Below are positions 46,081 to 56,081 of a stretch of DNA of 64,000 nucleotides, piece by piece. Origin of the DNA: an uncultured Alphaproteobacteria bacterium (lineage in GTDB: Bacteria; Pseudomonadota; Alphaproteobacteria; Rhizobiales; Beijerinckiaceae); contig CALKHP010000016.1 in the NCBI GenBank assembly GCA_937988775.1, positions 1 to 64,000 on the forward strand, in the 5' to 3' direction. The notes under the pieces were generated by a model. The model saw only the letters and a program-made list of their open reading frames with translations. It was not told the DNA's origin and searched no databases. Made by a program: the position numbers and the translations under genes. Each line of letters starts with the position of its first letter. Position 1 is the first letter of the stretch.

Positions 46081-46977
46081 ATGTCTCACGTCGTCACGCT
46101 CGTCTCTAACCCCGATCGGCCGATCCTGACGAGCACCCTCGTGAGCCGCGTGCGCGATTGCCTGCCGAATCCGGCCGAAAGCCGCTGGCTCGCCGAGGGC
46201 ATTGCCGCCGATATCGGCTTCGCGCCATCGGGCGCCGATGCGCTCGCCGGCCTCGACGGCGCCATCCGCCACGCGCTCGCCGGCGAACCGGTCGATCTGT
46301 TCCTCCAGTTCGCCGCGACCCGGCGCAAGCGCCTGCTGCTCGCCGATATGGATTCGACGATGATCGGCCAGGAATGCCTCGACGAACTGGCCGATTTCGT
46401 CGGCCAGAAGGCAAAGGTCTCGGCGATCACCGAGCGCGCCATGCGCGGCGAGATCGCCTTCGAGCCGGCGTTGCGCGAACGCGTCGCGCTGCTTGCCGGG
46501 CTCGCGGCCGGCATTGTCGAACAGGTGCTCGCCGAGCGTATCACGCTGACGCCGGGCGGGCGCACCCTCGTTGCCACCATGCGCGCGCATGGCGGCCACA
46601 CCGCGCTCGTCTCGGGCGGCTTCACCGTGTTCACCGGACCGATCGCCGCGATGATCGGTTTCGACGAGAATCACGGCAACGTGCTGGAGCTGGATGGGGC
46701 GGCGTTTCGCGGCACGGTGCGCGAGCCGATCCTCGGCCGCGAGGCCAAGCTCGCCAACCTGAAGCGGCTGCGCACGGAAAAGGGCCTGGCCGAAAGCGAG
46801 ACGCTGGCGATCGGCGACGGCGCCAACGATCTCGACATGCTGCGCGAAGCCGGCCTCGGCGTCGCCTTCCACGCCAAGCCGGCGGTGGCGGCCGCCGCCC
46901 ATGCCCGCGTCGACCACGGCGACCTCACCGCCCTGCTCTATGCGCAGGGCTACAGCCGCGACACCTTCGCCGGCTGA
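46081..46977 (+). CDS. serB: Phosphoserine phosphatase
   Basis: 298 residues. HAD-superfamily enzyme of serine synthesis. Motif I is ADMDSTMI (Asp nucleophile), motif II lies in LVSGGFTVFT, and the later Lys and Asp are in GREAKLANL and GDGANDLDML. The N-terminal ~80 residues form the ACT-like regulatory domain (SHVVTLVSNPD). ATG 46081 is preferred because the family starts with MSHV; ATG 46069 would share a base with the divergent miaA start. Confidence 0.93.
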   Translation: MSHVVTLVSNPDRPILTSTLVSRVRDCLPNPAESRWLAEGIAADIGFAPSGADALAGLDGAIRHALAGEPVDLFLQFAATRRKRLLLADMDSTMIGQECLDELADFVGQKAKVSAITERAMRGEIAFEPALRERVALLAGLAAGIVEQVLAERITLTPGGRTLVATMRAHGGHTALVSGGFTVFTGPIAAMIGFDENHGNVLELDGAAFRGTVREPILGREAKLANLKRLRTEKGLAESETLAIGDGANDLDMLREAGLGVAFHAKPAVAAAAHARVDHGDLTALLYAQGYSRDTFAG

Positions 46978-47012
46978 GCCGCTCTCCGATTGAAGAAGGC
47001 GTCAAGGAAACC

Positions 47013-47139
47013 GCGCGCCTTTCCGATCGGGATGGCCGGGACAAGCCCGGCCATGACGGTGGAGGGTGGGAGACAAGACCGGCCTCACCCGCGCCGTCAT
47101 CGGACGGCTTGTCCGGCCGATCCCGATGCGAAAGGCGCG
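47013..47139. repeat. Palindromic dispersed repeat, GTCATGGCCGGG family, copy A
   Basis: Two inverted arms, about 46 bases each (47013-47058 and 47094-47139): cgcctttccgatcgggatgg leads in and gatcccgatgcgaaaggcg leads out, with ggccgggacaagcccggcc and cggacggcttgtccgg as inner hairpins. Related copies lie at 52707-52832, 55921-55966 and 63529-63647. Confidence 0.8.
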
Positions 47140-47200
47140 AGGCTTCGAGAATCCATCGAGACCGGGGGAAAGAGCCGGCCCAGCCGGGCCGGCAAGCTTC

Positions 47201-48679
47201 TCAGTCGAACGGCACCGCCACGAAGCGCAGGTCGCCGCTCTGCAAGGTGGCGACGAGCAGCAGCACGTTCTTCTTGCCGTCCTTCTTCAGCTTCTCGAGC
47301 TTGTCGGCAACCTCGCGCGGCGAGTTGACCGCCTCCTGCGCCACCTCGACCACGACATCGCCCGGCTGGATACGCTTCTGGCCGGCATTGGAATCGGGGT
47401 CGACACGCGTGACAACGACGCCCTTGATCCCATCCTTGATCGAATAACGCCGGCGCAGATCCTCGCTCATGCTGCTGAATTCGAGGCCGAGCGCCGAGTG
47501 CTTCACCGCCGGGCCCTGACTGCCGGGCTTTTCGGCGCTGGCCTGCTTGTCGCCATCCTCCAGCTTGCCGACCTTGACCTTCTTGACCTGCTCCTTGCCG
47601 GAGCGGATCACCACCACCTCGACTTCCTTGTCGATCGGCGTGTTGGCGACGATGCGCGGCAGGTCGTTGGAACTCTTCACATCGTGGCCGTCGAACTTGA
47701 CGATCACGTCGCCGGATTCGATGCCGGCGGGCTTGGCCGGCCCCTTCTCGTCGACGCCGGCGACCAGCGCGCCGCGCGCCTTGCCGATACCGAGCGTCGC
47801 GGCCATGTCGTCATCGACATTCTGGATGCGCACGCCGAGCCAGCCGCGCCGCGTCTCGCCGAACTCGCGCAACTGCTTGACCACGGGCGCCGCCACCGCG
47901 GATGGCACCGAGAAGCCGATGCCGACCGAGCCGCCGCTGGGAGAAATGATCGCGGTGTTGATGCCGATCACCTCGCCATCCATGTTGAACAGCGGGCCGC
48001 CGGAATTGCCCTTGTTGATGGCGGCATCGGTCTGGATGTAGCTGTCGTACTGGCCGCCGATCTGCCGGTTGCGCGCCGAGACGATGCCGGCCGAAACCGA
48101 CGACGAGAACCCGAACGGGTTGCCGATGGCGATCACCCAGTCGCCGACCTTGGCCTTCTCGCTGTCGCCGAACTTCACCGCGACCAGCGGCTTGTCGGGC
48201 TTGACGCGCAGCACCGCCAGATCGACCTTGGTGTCGCGCCCGATCAGCTCGGCCTTCAGCTTGGTGCCGTCATTGAAATTGACGGTGATCTCGTTGGCAT
48301 CGGCGATGACATGGTTATTGGTGACCACGATGCCCGAGGCATCGATCACGAAGCCCGAGCCGAGCGAATTCGACTTGCGCTGCCGGGGCGCGTCCTTGCC
48401 CTCGCCGCGCCTGTTGAAGAAGTCGTTGAAGAACTCGTCGAGCCCGGGCGGCACGTTCGGCATCGGCACGGTGCGCGAGGCTTCCACCGTCTGCGAGGCG
48501 GAAATGTTCACCACCGCATCGGCGACCTGCTCGACCAGCGGCGCGAAGCTCTCCGGCGCCGCCTTGGCGAAAGCCGGCATCGGCGCCGCCAGCAGCGCCG
48601 CGCCGAACACCGCCGCGGCGAACGCCCGGCCGGGACGCCTGCCGACCGGGCCGGGATCGGATTTTGCGAGCTGGTTCAT
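47201..48679 (-). CDS. degP: Do-family periplasmic serine protease/chaperone
   Basis: 492 residues: signal peptide (AFAAAVFGAALLAAPMPAFA), trypsin-like domain with His in VVTNNHVIAD, Asp in KVDLAVLRV and Ser in INKGNSGGPLF, then two PDZ domains (about 290-380 and 405-490). It degrades or chaperones misfolded envelope proteins. The ATG at 48679 has GAGAGGA about seven bases upstream; longer starts are rejected. It follows DUF2065, hflC and hflK, its usual partners in alphaproteobacteria. degQ or mucD would be equally valid names. Confidence 0.93.
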   Translation of the reverse strand: MNQLAKSDPGPVGRRPGRAFAAAVFGAALLAAPMPAFAKAAPESFAPLVEQVADAVVNISASQTVEASRTVPMPNVPPGLDEFFNDFFNRRGEGKDAPRQRKSNSLGSGFVIDASGIVVTNNHVIADANEITVNFNDGTKLKAELIGRDTKVDLAVLRVKPDKPLVAVKFGDSEKAKVGDWVIAIGNPFGFSSSVSAGIVSARNRQIGGQYDSYIQTDAAINKGNSGGPLFNMDGEVIGINTAIISPSGGSVGIGFSVPSAVAAPVVKQLREFGETRRGWLGVRIQNVDDDMAATLGIGKARGALVAGVDEKGPAKPAGIESGDVIVKFDGHDVKSSNDLPRIVANTPIDKEVEVVVIRSGKEQVKKVKVGKLEDGDKQASAEKPGSQGPAVKHSALGLEFSSMSEDLRRRYSIKDGIKGVVVTRVDPDSNAGQKRIQPGDVVVEVAQEAVNSPREVADKLEKLKKDGKKNVLLLVATLQSGDLRFVAVPFD

Positions 48680-48823
48680 GTCTTGTCCTCTCTTGGGAAA
48701 CGGCATGCTGCCGCGGCGCCGGCTGGATGGCGCCGCACTGATGCGATCAACGCAGGAAATCCGGCGGAAACACGGCCGAATGCCACGCATGTCCAGACAC
48801 GTCTCGTCGCTCTGCGAGCATTC

Positions 48824-49018
48824 TCAGAGATTGAGGCCGCGCAACAGAAAAACGATCACAACTCCGATAGCCGCCGAGATCAGGCCGATCCGGCGCAGGA
48901 AATGGCCGTCGCTGGCCGCCACCTCCGCCATCGCCTTGCGCATCGCCTCCGGGAAGGCCGCCAGCAGCAGGCCCTCGATCGCGAAGACCAGGCCCACTGC
49001 TGTCAGGAAGTCGCGCAT
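48824..49018 (-). CDS. DUF2065 small membrane protein
   Basis: 64 residues with two membrane helices (FLTAVGLVFAIEGLLLAAF and IGLISAAIGVVIVFLLRG). DUF2065 proteins are regularly encoded between hflC and the Do protease, as here, and may be accessory to the HflKC complex. It starts 10 bases after the hflC stop. Confidence 0.88.
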   Translation of the reverse strand: MRDFLTAVGLVFAIEGLLLAAFPEAMRKAMAEVAASDGHFLRRIGLISAAIGVVIVFLLRGLNL

Positions 49019-49028
49019 CCGGCCCCGA

Positions 49029-49979
49029 CTACTGCGTTTTCGCAGGCGCCGGCGCCGTGCCGGACGGGTCGTTCATGAAGCGGAAGAACGCGGAGTCCGG
49101 CGAGATGACCAGCCGGGTATCGTCCTTGTTCAGGCCCTTCTCGTAAGCCTGCATTGAGCGATAGAACGCGAAGAAATTCCGATCCTGGTTATAGGCTTCG
49201 GCGAACACCGCACTGCGCTGGGCGTCGCCCTCGCCGCGCGTCACATCCGCCGTCTGCTGCGCTTCGGCGCGGATGACGGTGGCGCGCCGGTCGGCATCGG
49301 CCTGGATTTCCTGCGCGCGCTGCTTGCCGCGCGAGCGGATATCCGTCGCCTGCTGCTCGAACTGCGCGCGCATGCTCTTGAACACGCTGTCGGAGGTCTG
49401 CTGCGGCAGGTCGGCGCGGCGCAGCCGCACGTCGACCATGTCGATACCGAAACTCTTGGCCTCGGCATTCGACTGCTTCTTGATATCGGCCATCAGTTGC
49501 TCGCGCTTGTCGCGCACCACATCCGACAGGCGCACGCCGCCGAGCACACGGCGCACGGCCGAGATCAGCACCGGCTGCAACCGTGCCTCGGCGCCCTGCA
49601 CCGTGCCGACGGTCTGGTAGAACAGCAGCGGATCGACGATGCGATAGCGCGCGAAGGCATCGACCACGAGGCGCTTGCGCTCCTCGCCGGCGACGCCGAG
49701 CTTGGCGGGTTCGTCGGCCGTGATGACCTCCTCGCCCTGCGGCCGGCTGCTGCCGGGCACGTCGACATCGAGAATCCATTTGTCGAGCAGCACGACGGTG
49801 TCGATCAGCGGCACCTTGGTCTTGAGACCCGGTTCCTTGATGACGGCCACCGGCTCGCCGAAGCGCAGCACGAGGGCCTGCTGCGTCTGGCTGACAATGA
49901 AGAAGGTGTTCCAGGCGAAGAATGCCGCGATCGCCAGAACGATCAGCGCGCCGGTTCCGAAGAAGCTGGATTTCATCAT
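49029..49979 (-). CDS. hflC: HflC, SPFH-domain protease modulator
   Basis: 316 residues. An N-terminal membrane helix (about 8-28) precedes the SPFH/band-7 domain facing the periplasm and a long C-terminal coiled coil (AEAQQTADVTRGEGDAQRSA). With HflK it forms a ring-shaped complex around the FtsH protease and moderates its activity. Start at the first of two adjacent ATGs. It follows hflK by 13 bases. Confidence 0.94.
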   Translation of the reverse strand: MMKSSFFGTGALIVLAIAAFFAWNTFFIVSQTQQALVLRFGEPVAVIKEPGLKTKVPLIDTVVLLDKWILDVDVPGSSRPQGEEVITADEPAKLGVAGEERKRLVVDAFARYRIVDPLLFYQTVGTVQGAEARLQPVLISAVRRVLGGVRLSDVVRDKREQLMADIKKQSNAEAKSFGIDMVDVRLRRADLPQQTSDSVFKSMRAQFEQQATDIRSRGKQRAQEIQADADRRATVIRAEAQQTADVTRGEGDAQRSAVFAEAYNQDRNFFAFYRSMQAYEKGLNKDDTRLVISPDSAFFRFMNDPSGTAPAPAKTQ

Positions 49980-49992
49980 CTGTCTCCGCTTC

Positions 49993-51135
49993 TCACTGCT
50001 TCGCCGGGGCGACGGACGATTGCTTCGCCGGCGTGGCGGGCGGCGGCTTCTGCAACGCGCCGAGCGGCAGGTAAGGCACCGCGCCGCCCTTCTGGTCGAG
50101 AATGATCTTGTCCATGCCGCTGTAGACCCGCTCCATGGTTTCGAGGAACAGGCGCTCGCGCGTCACGTCAGGCGCCTTCTTGTACTCGCTGAGAACCTTG
50201 TCGAAACGCGCCGCCTGGCCGCGCGCCTCGGCGACGGTCGCCTCGCGATAGCCTTCGGCCGCGCGCGTCAGGCGCGCCGCATCGGCATTGGCCTCGGGGA
50301 TGATGCGCGATTCGTAGGTGCGCGCCTGCGTGATGACCTGATCGGCCTCCTGGCCGGCGGCGTTGATGTCGCGGAACGAATCGATCACCGGCGGCGGCAC
50401 GTCGAGCGTGCGCATGTTGACGTTGCTGATCGTCACGCCGGAGTTGAACTCGTCAAGCACGCGCTGCATCAGGGATTTGACGTCGGCCTCGACCTGCGAC
50501 CGGCTCGCCGGGCCGGAGACGATCTTGCGCAATTCGCTGCGGCCGACCACCTCGCGAATGGCGCTTTCGGCCACGGCGCGGATCGTGCCGCGCGGATCCT
50601 TCAGGTTGAAGACGAAATCCTCGGGCTTGTCGGCCTGGATGACCCAGAACACCGTGAAATCGATATCGACGATGCGCTCGTCGCCGGTCAGCATCAGCGA
50701 ATCCTCGCGCGTGGCCGGGCCACGCCTGCTGTCCTGCCCGGTCGCGCCGATCTGCATGGTGTTGACGTCGGTGACGCGCACCTTCTGCACGGCGCCGATT
50801 GGCGCCGGCCAGTTGTAGCGCAAGCCCGGCAGCGTCTTGCTCTCGTATTTGCCGAACACCATGTTGATGCCGACCTCGTTCGGCCGCACCGTGTACAGCC
50901 CGGTCAGCGCCCAGATCAGCAGCAGGATCAGGATGATGAAGGCAATGCCGCGCGCGCCGAAGCCGCCGCCCGTGCCGCCACCGCCGGGAAGGATATTGCG
51001 AAGCTGTTCCTGGCCGCGCCGCAGCAGGTCCTCGAGATTGGGAGGACCGCCATTATTCCCGCCTTGCGGACCTTGACCCCAGGGGCCTTGGTTTTTCGGC
51101 TGCCACGGGCCGCCGCCTTGGTTGCTCCAGGGCAT
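49993..51135 (-). CDS. hflK: HflK, SPFH-domain protease modulator
   Basis: 380 residues. The N-terminus is Gly/Pro/Gln/Asn-rich (MPWSNQGGGPWQPKNQGPWG), as usual for HflK, then a membrane helix (about 62-82) and the SPFH domain (TVRPNEVGINMVFGKYESK). The C-terminal segment ends with an Ala/Pro/Lys tail. Partner of HflC. Start at ATG 51135; in-frame upstream codons read into the intergenic region. Confidence 0.94.
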   Translation of the reverse strand: MPWSNQGGGPWQPKNQGPWGQGPQGGNNGGPPNLEDLLRRGQEQLRNILPGGGGTGGGFGARGIAFIILILLLIWALTGLYTVRPNEVGINMVFGKYESKTLPGLRYNWPAPIGAVQKVRVTDVNTMQIGATGQDSRRGPATREDSLMLTGDERIVDIDFTVFWVIQADKPEDFVFNLKDPRGTIRAVAESAIREVVGRSELRKIVSGPASRSQVEADVKSLMQRVLDEFNSGVTISNVNMRTLDVPPPVIDSFRDINAAGQEADQVITQARTYESRIIPEANADAARLTRAAEGYREATVAEARGQAARFDKVLSEYKKAPDVTRERLFLETMERVYSGMDKIILDQKGGAVPYLPLGALQKPPPATPAKQSSVAPAKQ

Positions 51136-51238
51136 AAATGTCCTCGTCGAAAGCGCGCTAGCGGCGCGGGGAAACTGGTTGCGTCGGGTTATATGTATCC
51201 CGGAAGACAAGCGCAATGAGCATGGCCGTCATGGCGGC

Positions 51239-51744
51239 TCAACGGCGCTCGTAATCGAGAAACGTGCAGGCGAATTCGTCATCCGGCCCGGCCGGATGGT
51301 CTTGCGTGCGCCGCAGCGCCCATTCCGCGCCTGGCAGCGCTGGGAACGTCGTGTCGCCTTCGGGCTCGGCCTCGACGCGCGTGATATAGGCGCGCGTCGC
51401 GAAGGGCAGCGCCAGGCGGTAGATTTCGCCGCCGCCGCCGACCACCATCTCGCCGGCCCCCATGCGCTCGGCCAATTCCGCCCCCTTGGCGAAGGCCGCC
51501 TCGAGAGCGTGGCAGACATGCACGCCGGCGGCGGAAAAATTCGCGTCGCGCGTCACCACGATGGTTTCCCGGTTGGGCAGCGGCCGGCCGATCGAATCGT
51601 AGGTCTTGCGGCCAAGGATCAGCGGCCGCCCGGTGGTCAGCGCCTTGAAGCGCCGCAGGTCGCTCTTCAGCCGCCACAGCAGCTTGTTGTCGCCGCCGAT
51701 GACGCCATTGCGCGCCACCGCCGCGACCAGCACGATCGGCACGC

Positions 51745-51748
<4 letters not shown>
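51239..51748 (-). CDS. folA: Dihydrofolate reductase
   Basis: 169 residues. [20 protein letters not shown] with the catalytic-loop context, [20 protein letters not shown], and the cofactor-binding [16 protein letters not shown] are diagnostic. It regenerates tetrahydrofolate consumed by ThyA. The start is a GTG at 51748 overlapping the thyA stop (GTGA), so the pair is translationally coupled. Confidence 0.94.
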
Positions 51749-52539
<791 letters not shown>

Positions 52540-52706
52540 GGCTGCTTGTAACCTGATTCTGGCCGGGCAGACAGCGGCCAAACGCACGCGCCCACAGCGC
52601 TGTTGCGCCCAAGGCGGCGGCACCCTTCACCTCGACAGCGCCCGGCTCGCGCGTCTGCCGCCGGCATCCAATCCGCAGCGCGGGCGCGCCGACGGCCTGA
52701 ACCGTG

Positions 52707-52832
52707 GCGCCCTTCGCACCGGGATCGGCCGGTCGAGCCGTCCGATGACGGCGGCGGGTGTGGCAACCGGCCACCCCTCCCCGCTGCCGTCATGGGCCGG
52801 TTCATCCGGCCCATCCTGGCAGGAAAGGCGAA
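52707..52832. repeat. Palindromic dispersed repeat, GTCATGGCCGGG family, copy B
   Basis: Inverted arms: gcgcccttcgcaccgggatc with ccgtccgatgacgg on the left, and ccgtcatgggccggttcatc ending in ggaaaggcg on the right, around a degenerate centre. It fills most of the 327-base gap between thyA and the DUF2853 gene; the remainder (52540-52706) shows nothing I can assign. Confidence 0.75.
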
Positions 52833-52866
52833 GCGGCCGGCAATAGCCGCTATTCCGTCTTGAGCG

Positions 52867-53208
52867 TTATTTCGTCTTGGGGTGGAACAGGCTCAGCTTC
52901 TTGTAGTGCTCGGCCAGCAGATAATACACCGTGACGCGCGACTTCGAATTATCCGCCTTCATCTTGTCGAGCACGCCCTTCACCGCCGCGATCTGCTTGT
53001 CGTCGGCCTCGGTCACGGCGAGCTTTTTCTTGATGAAGTTGTCGGCAACGCGCTTGATCTCGGCCGGGTCGCTGGCCGAGACGAGCGAGGCGTCGCGCGA
53101 GCGCAGCGCAATGCCGCAGTGGCGCACCACGCCCGCGACCGCCGCCTCATCGACGCTGGCAGCATACTTCTTCACGTCGGCCACATATTTCGCGATATCA
53201 GTTGCCAT
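52867..53208 (-). CDS. DUF2853 family protein
   Basis: 113 residues, alpha-helical and Lys-rich (YVADVKKYAASVDEAAVAGV, DNFIKKKLAVTEADDKQIAA, YYLLAEHYKKLSLFHPK). It matches the DUF2853 family, small cytoplasmic proteins of unknown function. Divergent from ssrA, whose promoter starts 136 bases upstream of its ATG. Confidence 0.88.
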   Translation of the reverse strand: MATDIAKYVADVKKYAASVDEAAVAGVVRHCGIALRSRDASLVSASDPAEIKRVADNFIKKKLAVTEADDKQIAAVKGVLDKMKADNSKSRVTVYYLLAEHYKKLSLFHPKTK

Positions 53209-53343
53209 GCTCTCGCTCCCTCAGCTTGTCCGTTCAAGACGACAATCGCCAAGCTAGTCAGGTTCTGGAGGCTGGTCTACAGCCGAAATCCGCGCCTTTG
53301 CCGGAAGCACACAGCAAATTTCCCGGCAAGCGCCGACGCACCT

Positions 53344-53372
53344 TTGAAAAGCCGCGCGCCGCGCGCTATATT
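53344..53372 (+). promoter_or_regulatory. Sigma-70 promoter of ssrA
   Basis: TTGAAA (53344-53349), 17-base spacer, TATATT (53367-53372). The predicted start, about seven bases downstream, coincides with the first hairpin of the tmRNA at 53379. Confidence 0.75.
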
Positions 53373-53378
53373 CAACCT

Positions 53379-53692
53379 GCCACGTTCGCGTGGCTATGGT
53401 GATAAACGGCTATCGGAATAAACCTTTCGGACCCGGGGGCGGTACCCGGCGCCTCCACCCGAGCCCACCCGCGCGGCGGGTTCCGGCGGGGGCGAAACAG
53501 GATCGACGAGGGTGTAAAGGGTAGACTTTCACTCGGCATGGTACCACCGTCATCGGGCTAAACTGATAGTTGCGAATGACAACTATGCTCCGGCTGCTGT
53601 CGCCGCGTAAGCGGTGCCGGTAACGGAAATCAAGTCCTGAGGGGTAGCACTTTCAGGCGGGGTTCGGAGGCACCTGGCAACAGAAGCCTCCA
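53379..53692 (+). ncRNA. ssrA: Two-piece (permuted) tmRNA
   Basis: The acceptor piece comes first: a GCCACG-TTCG-CGTGGC hairpin, then gataaacggc and a T-arm (stem ccggg/cccgg) ending in ggcgcctccacc near 53455. After a spacer of roughly 30 bases, removed on processing, the coding piece begins at gggggcgaaacaggatcgac (53488 on) and encodes the tag ANDNYAPAAVAA followed by TAA (about 53573-53611), ending with the ggaggc/gcctcc hairpin at 53666-53691. Gene permutation of this kind is typical of alphaproteobacteria. It rescues stalled ribosomes; the tag directs proteins to ClpXP. The sspB adaptor gene follows. Ends are approximate. Confidence 0.92.
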
Positions 53693-53693
53693 C

Positions 53694-53729
53694 TTTTCAC
53701 AAATTCCCGGGTTTTCACAAATTCCCGGG
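53694..53729. repeat. 18-base tandem duplication between ssrA and sspB
   Basis: The unit ttttcacaaattcccggg occurs twice in direct succession without a mismatch. It follows the 3' hairpin of the tmRNA directly. Confidence 0.8.
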
Positions 53730-53793
53730 GCTTTTGAAAAAAATTGCCCGGCCTCCCCTCGTCAGCGACGCGGAATCGACTAAACTTGGCATC

Positions 53794-54405
53794 ATGACCG
53801 ATCTCATCCGTTACGACCTCCTGGTTCAGGACGCATTGCGCGGCGTGGTTCGCAAGGTCATGAGCGACGTGGCGCGCAATGGCCTGCCCGGCGAGCATCA
53901 CTTCTATGTCTCGTTCCGCACCCATGCGCCCGGCGTGCGCATCTCCAACCGCCTGCGCGAGCGCCATCCGGAAGAGATGACCATCGTGTTGCAGCACCAG
54001 TTCTGGGATCTCGGCGTCACCGAACATACGTTCGAGGTCGGCCTGTCCTTCGGCGGCGTGCCGGAGCGGCTGCTGGTGCCGTTCGATGCGCTGTCCGGCT
54101 TCTGGGACCCGTCGGTGCAGTTCGGCCTGAAATTCGAATCGACCGAGGCCGGCGAGGCAACCCTGCCCGAGGCCGGCGAAGCCCCGGCGGCCGACAGCCT
54201 CACCCCGCCCGAACCCGATGGCGGCCGCCTTGCCACGATCGAGGAAGCCGCAGGCAGCAACGATGCGGAGCCGACGGTCATGACGCCGAAGCCGGCCGCC
54301 CGCCCCAAGAAGCAAGCTGCCGCCGCGGCGCCCGAGAGCCCCGATGCCAAGGGCGAGGCCGGCGCGGAGGTGCTCAGCCTCGACGCGTTCCGCAAGAAGA
54401 AGTAG
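53794..54405 (+). CDS. sspB: SspB-alpha, ClpXP adaptor
   Basis: 203 residues. The N-terminal substrate-binding domain (about 1-125: IRYDLLVQDALRGVVRKVMS, HFYVSFRTHAPGVRIS, FWDLGVTEHTFEVGLSFGG) matches the alphaproteobacterial SspB family. A long acidic, Pro/Ala-rich linker follows, and the C-terminal tail VLSLDAFRKKK is the ClpX-docking peptide. SspB delivers ssrA-tagged proteins to ClpXP. ATG 53794 is preferred over ATG 53734, which adds non-conserved residues. Located 102 bases after the tmRNA gene that makes its substrate tag. Confidence 0.93.
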   Translation: MTDLIRYDLLVQDALRGVVRKVMSDVARNGLPGEHHFYVSFRTHAPGVRISNRLRERHPEEMTIVLQHQFWDLGVTEHTFEVGLSFGGVPERLLVPFDALSGFWDPSVQFGLKFESTEAGEATLPEAGEAPAADSLTPPEPDGGRLATIEEAAGSNDAEPTVMTPKPAARPKKQAAAAAPESPDAKGEAGAEVLSLDAFRKKK

Positions 54406-54527
54406 CCCGGTCGCCTTCATAGGATTTATTTCCTATTGTCAAGACGGGGGCCGCCGCGCTACAGCAGCCGGCAGATCGGAGGCCGGCGCCCACGCGCCCG
54501 GCCCGCTTTTGTTGGAGTTTTCCGCCG

Positions 54528-55919
54528 ATGGCCGCCACCCGCACCGAAACCGATACCTTTGGGCCGATTGAAGTCGATTCGACCCGTTATTGGGGCGCGC
54601 AGTCGCAGCGTTCGCTCGGCAACTTCAAGATCGGCTGGGAGAAGCAGCCGACGCCGGTGGTGCGGGCGCTCGGCATCATCAAGCGCGCCGCCGCCGAAAC
54701 CAACCTGGCGCTCGGCCGGCTCGACAAGGGCGTGGCCGAGACCATCGTCAAGGCGGCGCAGGAGGTCATCGACGGCAAGCTCGACGCGCATTTTCCGCTC
54801 GTCGTGTGGCAGACCGGTTCGGGCACCCAGTCCAACATGAACGCCAACGAGGTGATCTCGAATCGCGCCATCGAGATGCTCGGCGGCACGATGGGCTCGA
54901 AGAAGCCGGTCCACCCCAACGACCACGTCAACATGAGCCAGTCGTCGAACGACACCTATCCGACCGCCATGCATATCGCGGCGGCCGAGCAGGTGACCCA
55001 TGACCTGCTGCCGGCGCTCAAGCACCTGCATCAGGCGCTCGACGCCAAGGCGAAGGCGTTCAAGGACATCATCAAGATCGGCCGCACCCACACCCAGGAT
55101 GCGACGCCGCTGACACTCGGCCAGGAGTTTTCCGGCTACGCCCAGCAGGTCGCCAACGGCATCAGGCGCATCGAGAGCACGCTGCCGAGCCTGATGGAGC
55201 TTGCCCAGGGCGGCACCGCCGTCGGCACCGGGCTGAACGCGCCGGTCGGCTTCGCCGAGGGCGTCGCCGAACGCATCGCCAGGATCACCGGCCTGCCCTT
55301 CACCTCGGCGCCCAACAAGTTCGAGGCGCTTGCCGCCCATGACGCCATGGTGATGACGCATGGCGCCATGAACACGGTCGCCGCCTCGCTGTTCAAGATC
55401 GCCAACGACATCCGCTTCCTCGGCTCGGGGCCGCGCTCGGGGCTCGGCGAATTGTCGCTGCCGGAGAACGAGCCCGGCTCGTCGATCATGCCGGGCAAGG
55501 TCAACCCCACGCAATGCGAGGCGCTGACCATGGTCTGCGCGCAGGTGTTCGGCAACCAGTCGACCCTGACCTTCGCCGGCGCCTCCGGCCATTTCGAGTT
55601 GAACGTGTTCAACCCCGTCATGGCCTATAACTTCCTGCAAAGCGTGCGCCTGCTGGCGGACGCGGCCGTCAGCTTCACCGATCATTGCGTCGTGGGCATC
55701 GAGGCGCGCACCGACAACATCAAGGCGGCGCTCGACCGCTCGCTGATGCTGGTCACGGCGCTCGCCCCCAAGATCGGCTACGACAACGCCGCCAAGATCG
55801 CCAAGACGGCGCATAAGAACGGCACCACGCTGCGCGAGGAGGCGGTCGGCGGCGGCTACGTCACCGATGCCGAGTTCGACGCCATCGTGCGCCCCGAGAA
55901 CATGATCTCGCCGCACTGA
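54528..55919 (+). CDS. fumC: Fumarate hydratase class II
   Basis: 463 residues. Iron-independent fumarase of the TCA cycle. Landmarks: [20 protein letters not shown], the substrate site [14 protein letters not shown], the catalytic His region [17 protein letters not shown], and the superfamily signature [13 protein letters not shown]. Monocistronic; a weak hairpin (ATAGGA/TCCTAT) at 54419-54436 separates it from sspB. Confidence 0.97.
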   Translation: MAATRTETDTFGPIEVDSTRYWGAQSQRSLGNFKIGWEKQPTPVVRALGIIKRAAAETNLALGRLDKGVAETIVKAAQEVIDGKLDAHFPLVVWQTGSGTQSNMNANEVISNRAIEMLGGTMGSKKPVHPNDHVNMSQSSNDTYPTAMHIAAAEQVTHDLLPALKHLHQALDAKAKAFKDIIKIGRTHTQDATPLTLGQEFSGYAQQVANGIRRIESTLPSLMELAQGGTAVGTGLNAPVGFAEGVAERIARITGLPFTSAPNKFEALAAHDAMVMTHGAMNTVAASLFKIANDIRFLGSGPRSGLGELSLPENEPGSSIMPGKVNPTQCEALTMVCAQVFGNQSTLTFAGASGHFELNVFNPVMAYNFLQSVRLLADAAVSFTDHCVVGIEARTDNIKAALDRSLMLVTALAPKIGYDNAAKIAKTAHKNGTTLREEAVGGGYVTDAEFDAIVRPENMISPH

Positions 55920-55920
55920 G

Positions 55921-55966
55921 CCCCGTCATGGCCGGGCCTGACCTGGCCATCCCGGCAGGAAAAGCG
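55921..55966. repeat. Half-copy of the GTCATGGCCGGG repeat after fumC
   Basis: ccccgtcatggccgggcc followed by tgacctggccatcccggcag and aaaagcg. The first 18 bases recur exactly at 56405-56422 inside the ccdB-like gene. Confidence 0.75.
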
Positions 55967-56060
55967 ATTTCGTATCAGCAGATTAAGCAGATGTCCGGAA
56001 TCAGCTTGGCAACTTGAATCAGTTTCTGAACAAGACCGGCAATTGACGAAGGGGCCACTC

Positions 56061-56081
56061 ATGCGCATCATGCATGCGCAT
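56061..56081. promoter_or_regulatory. Palindromic pair at the ccdA start, candidate autoregulatory operator
   Basis: The self-complementary octamer ATGCGCAT occurs at 56061-56068 and 56074-56081, spaced five bases. CcdA-type antitoxins bind short palindromes in their own promoters. The second copy contains the ccdA start codon. Confidence 0.4.

Noticed and set aside
47066..49078. Plus-strand frame of about 670 codons
   Set aside because: Antisense to the degP protease with complete catalytic triad and PDZ domains.
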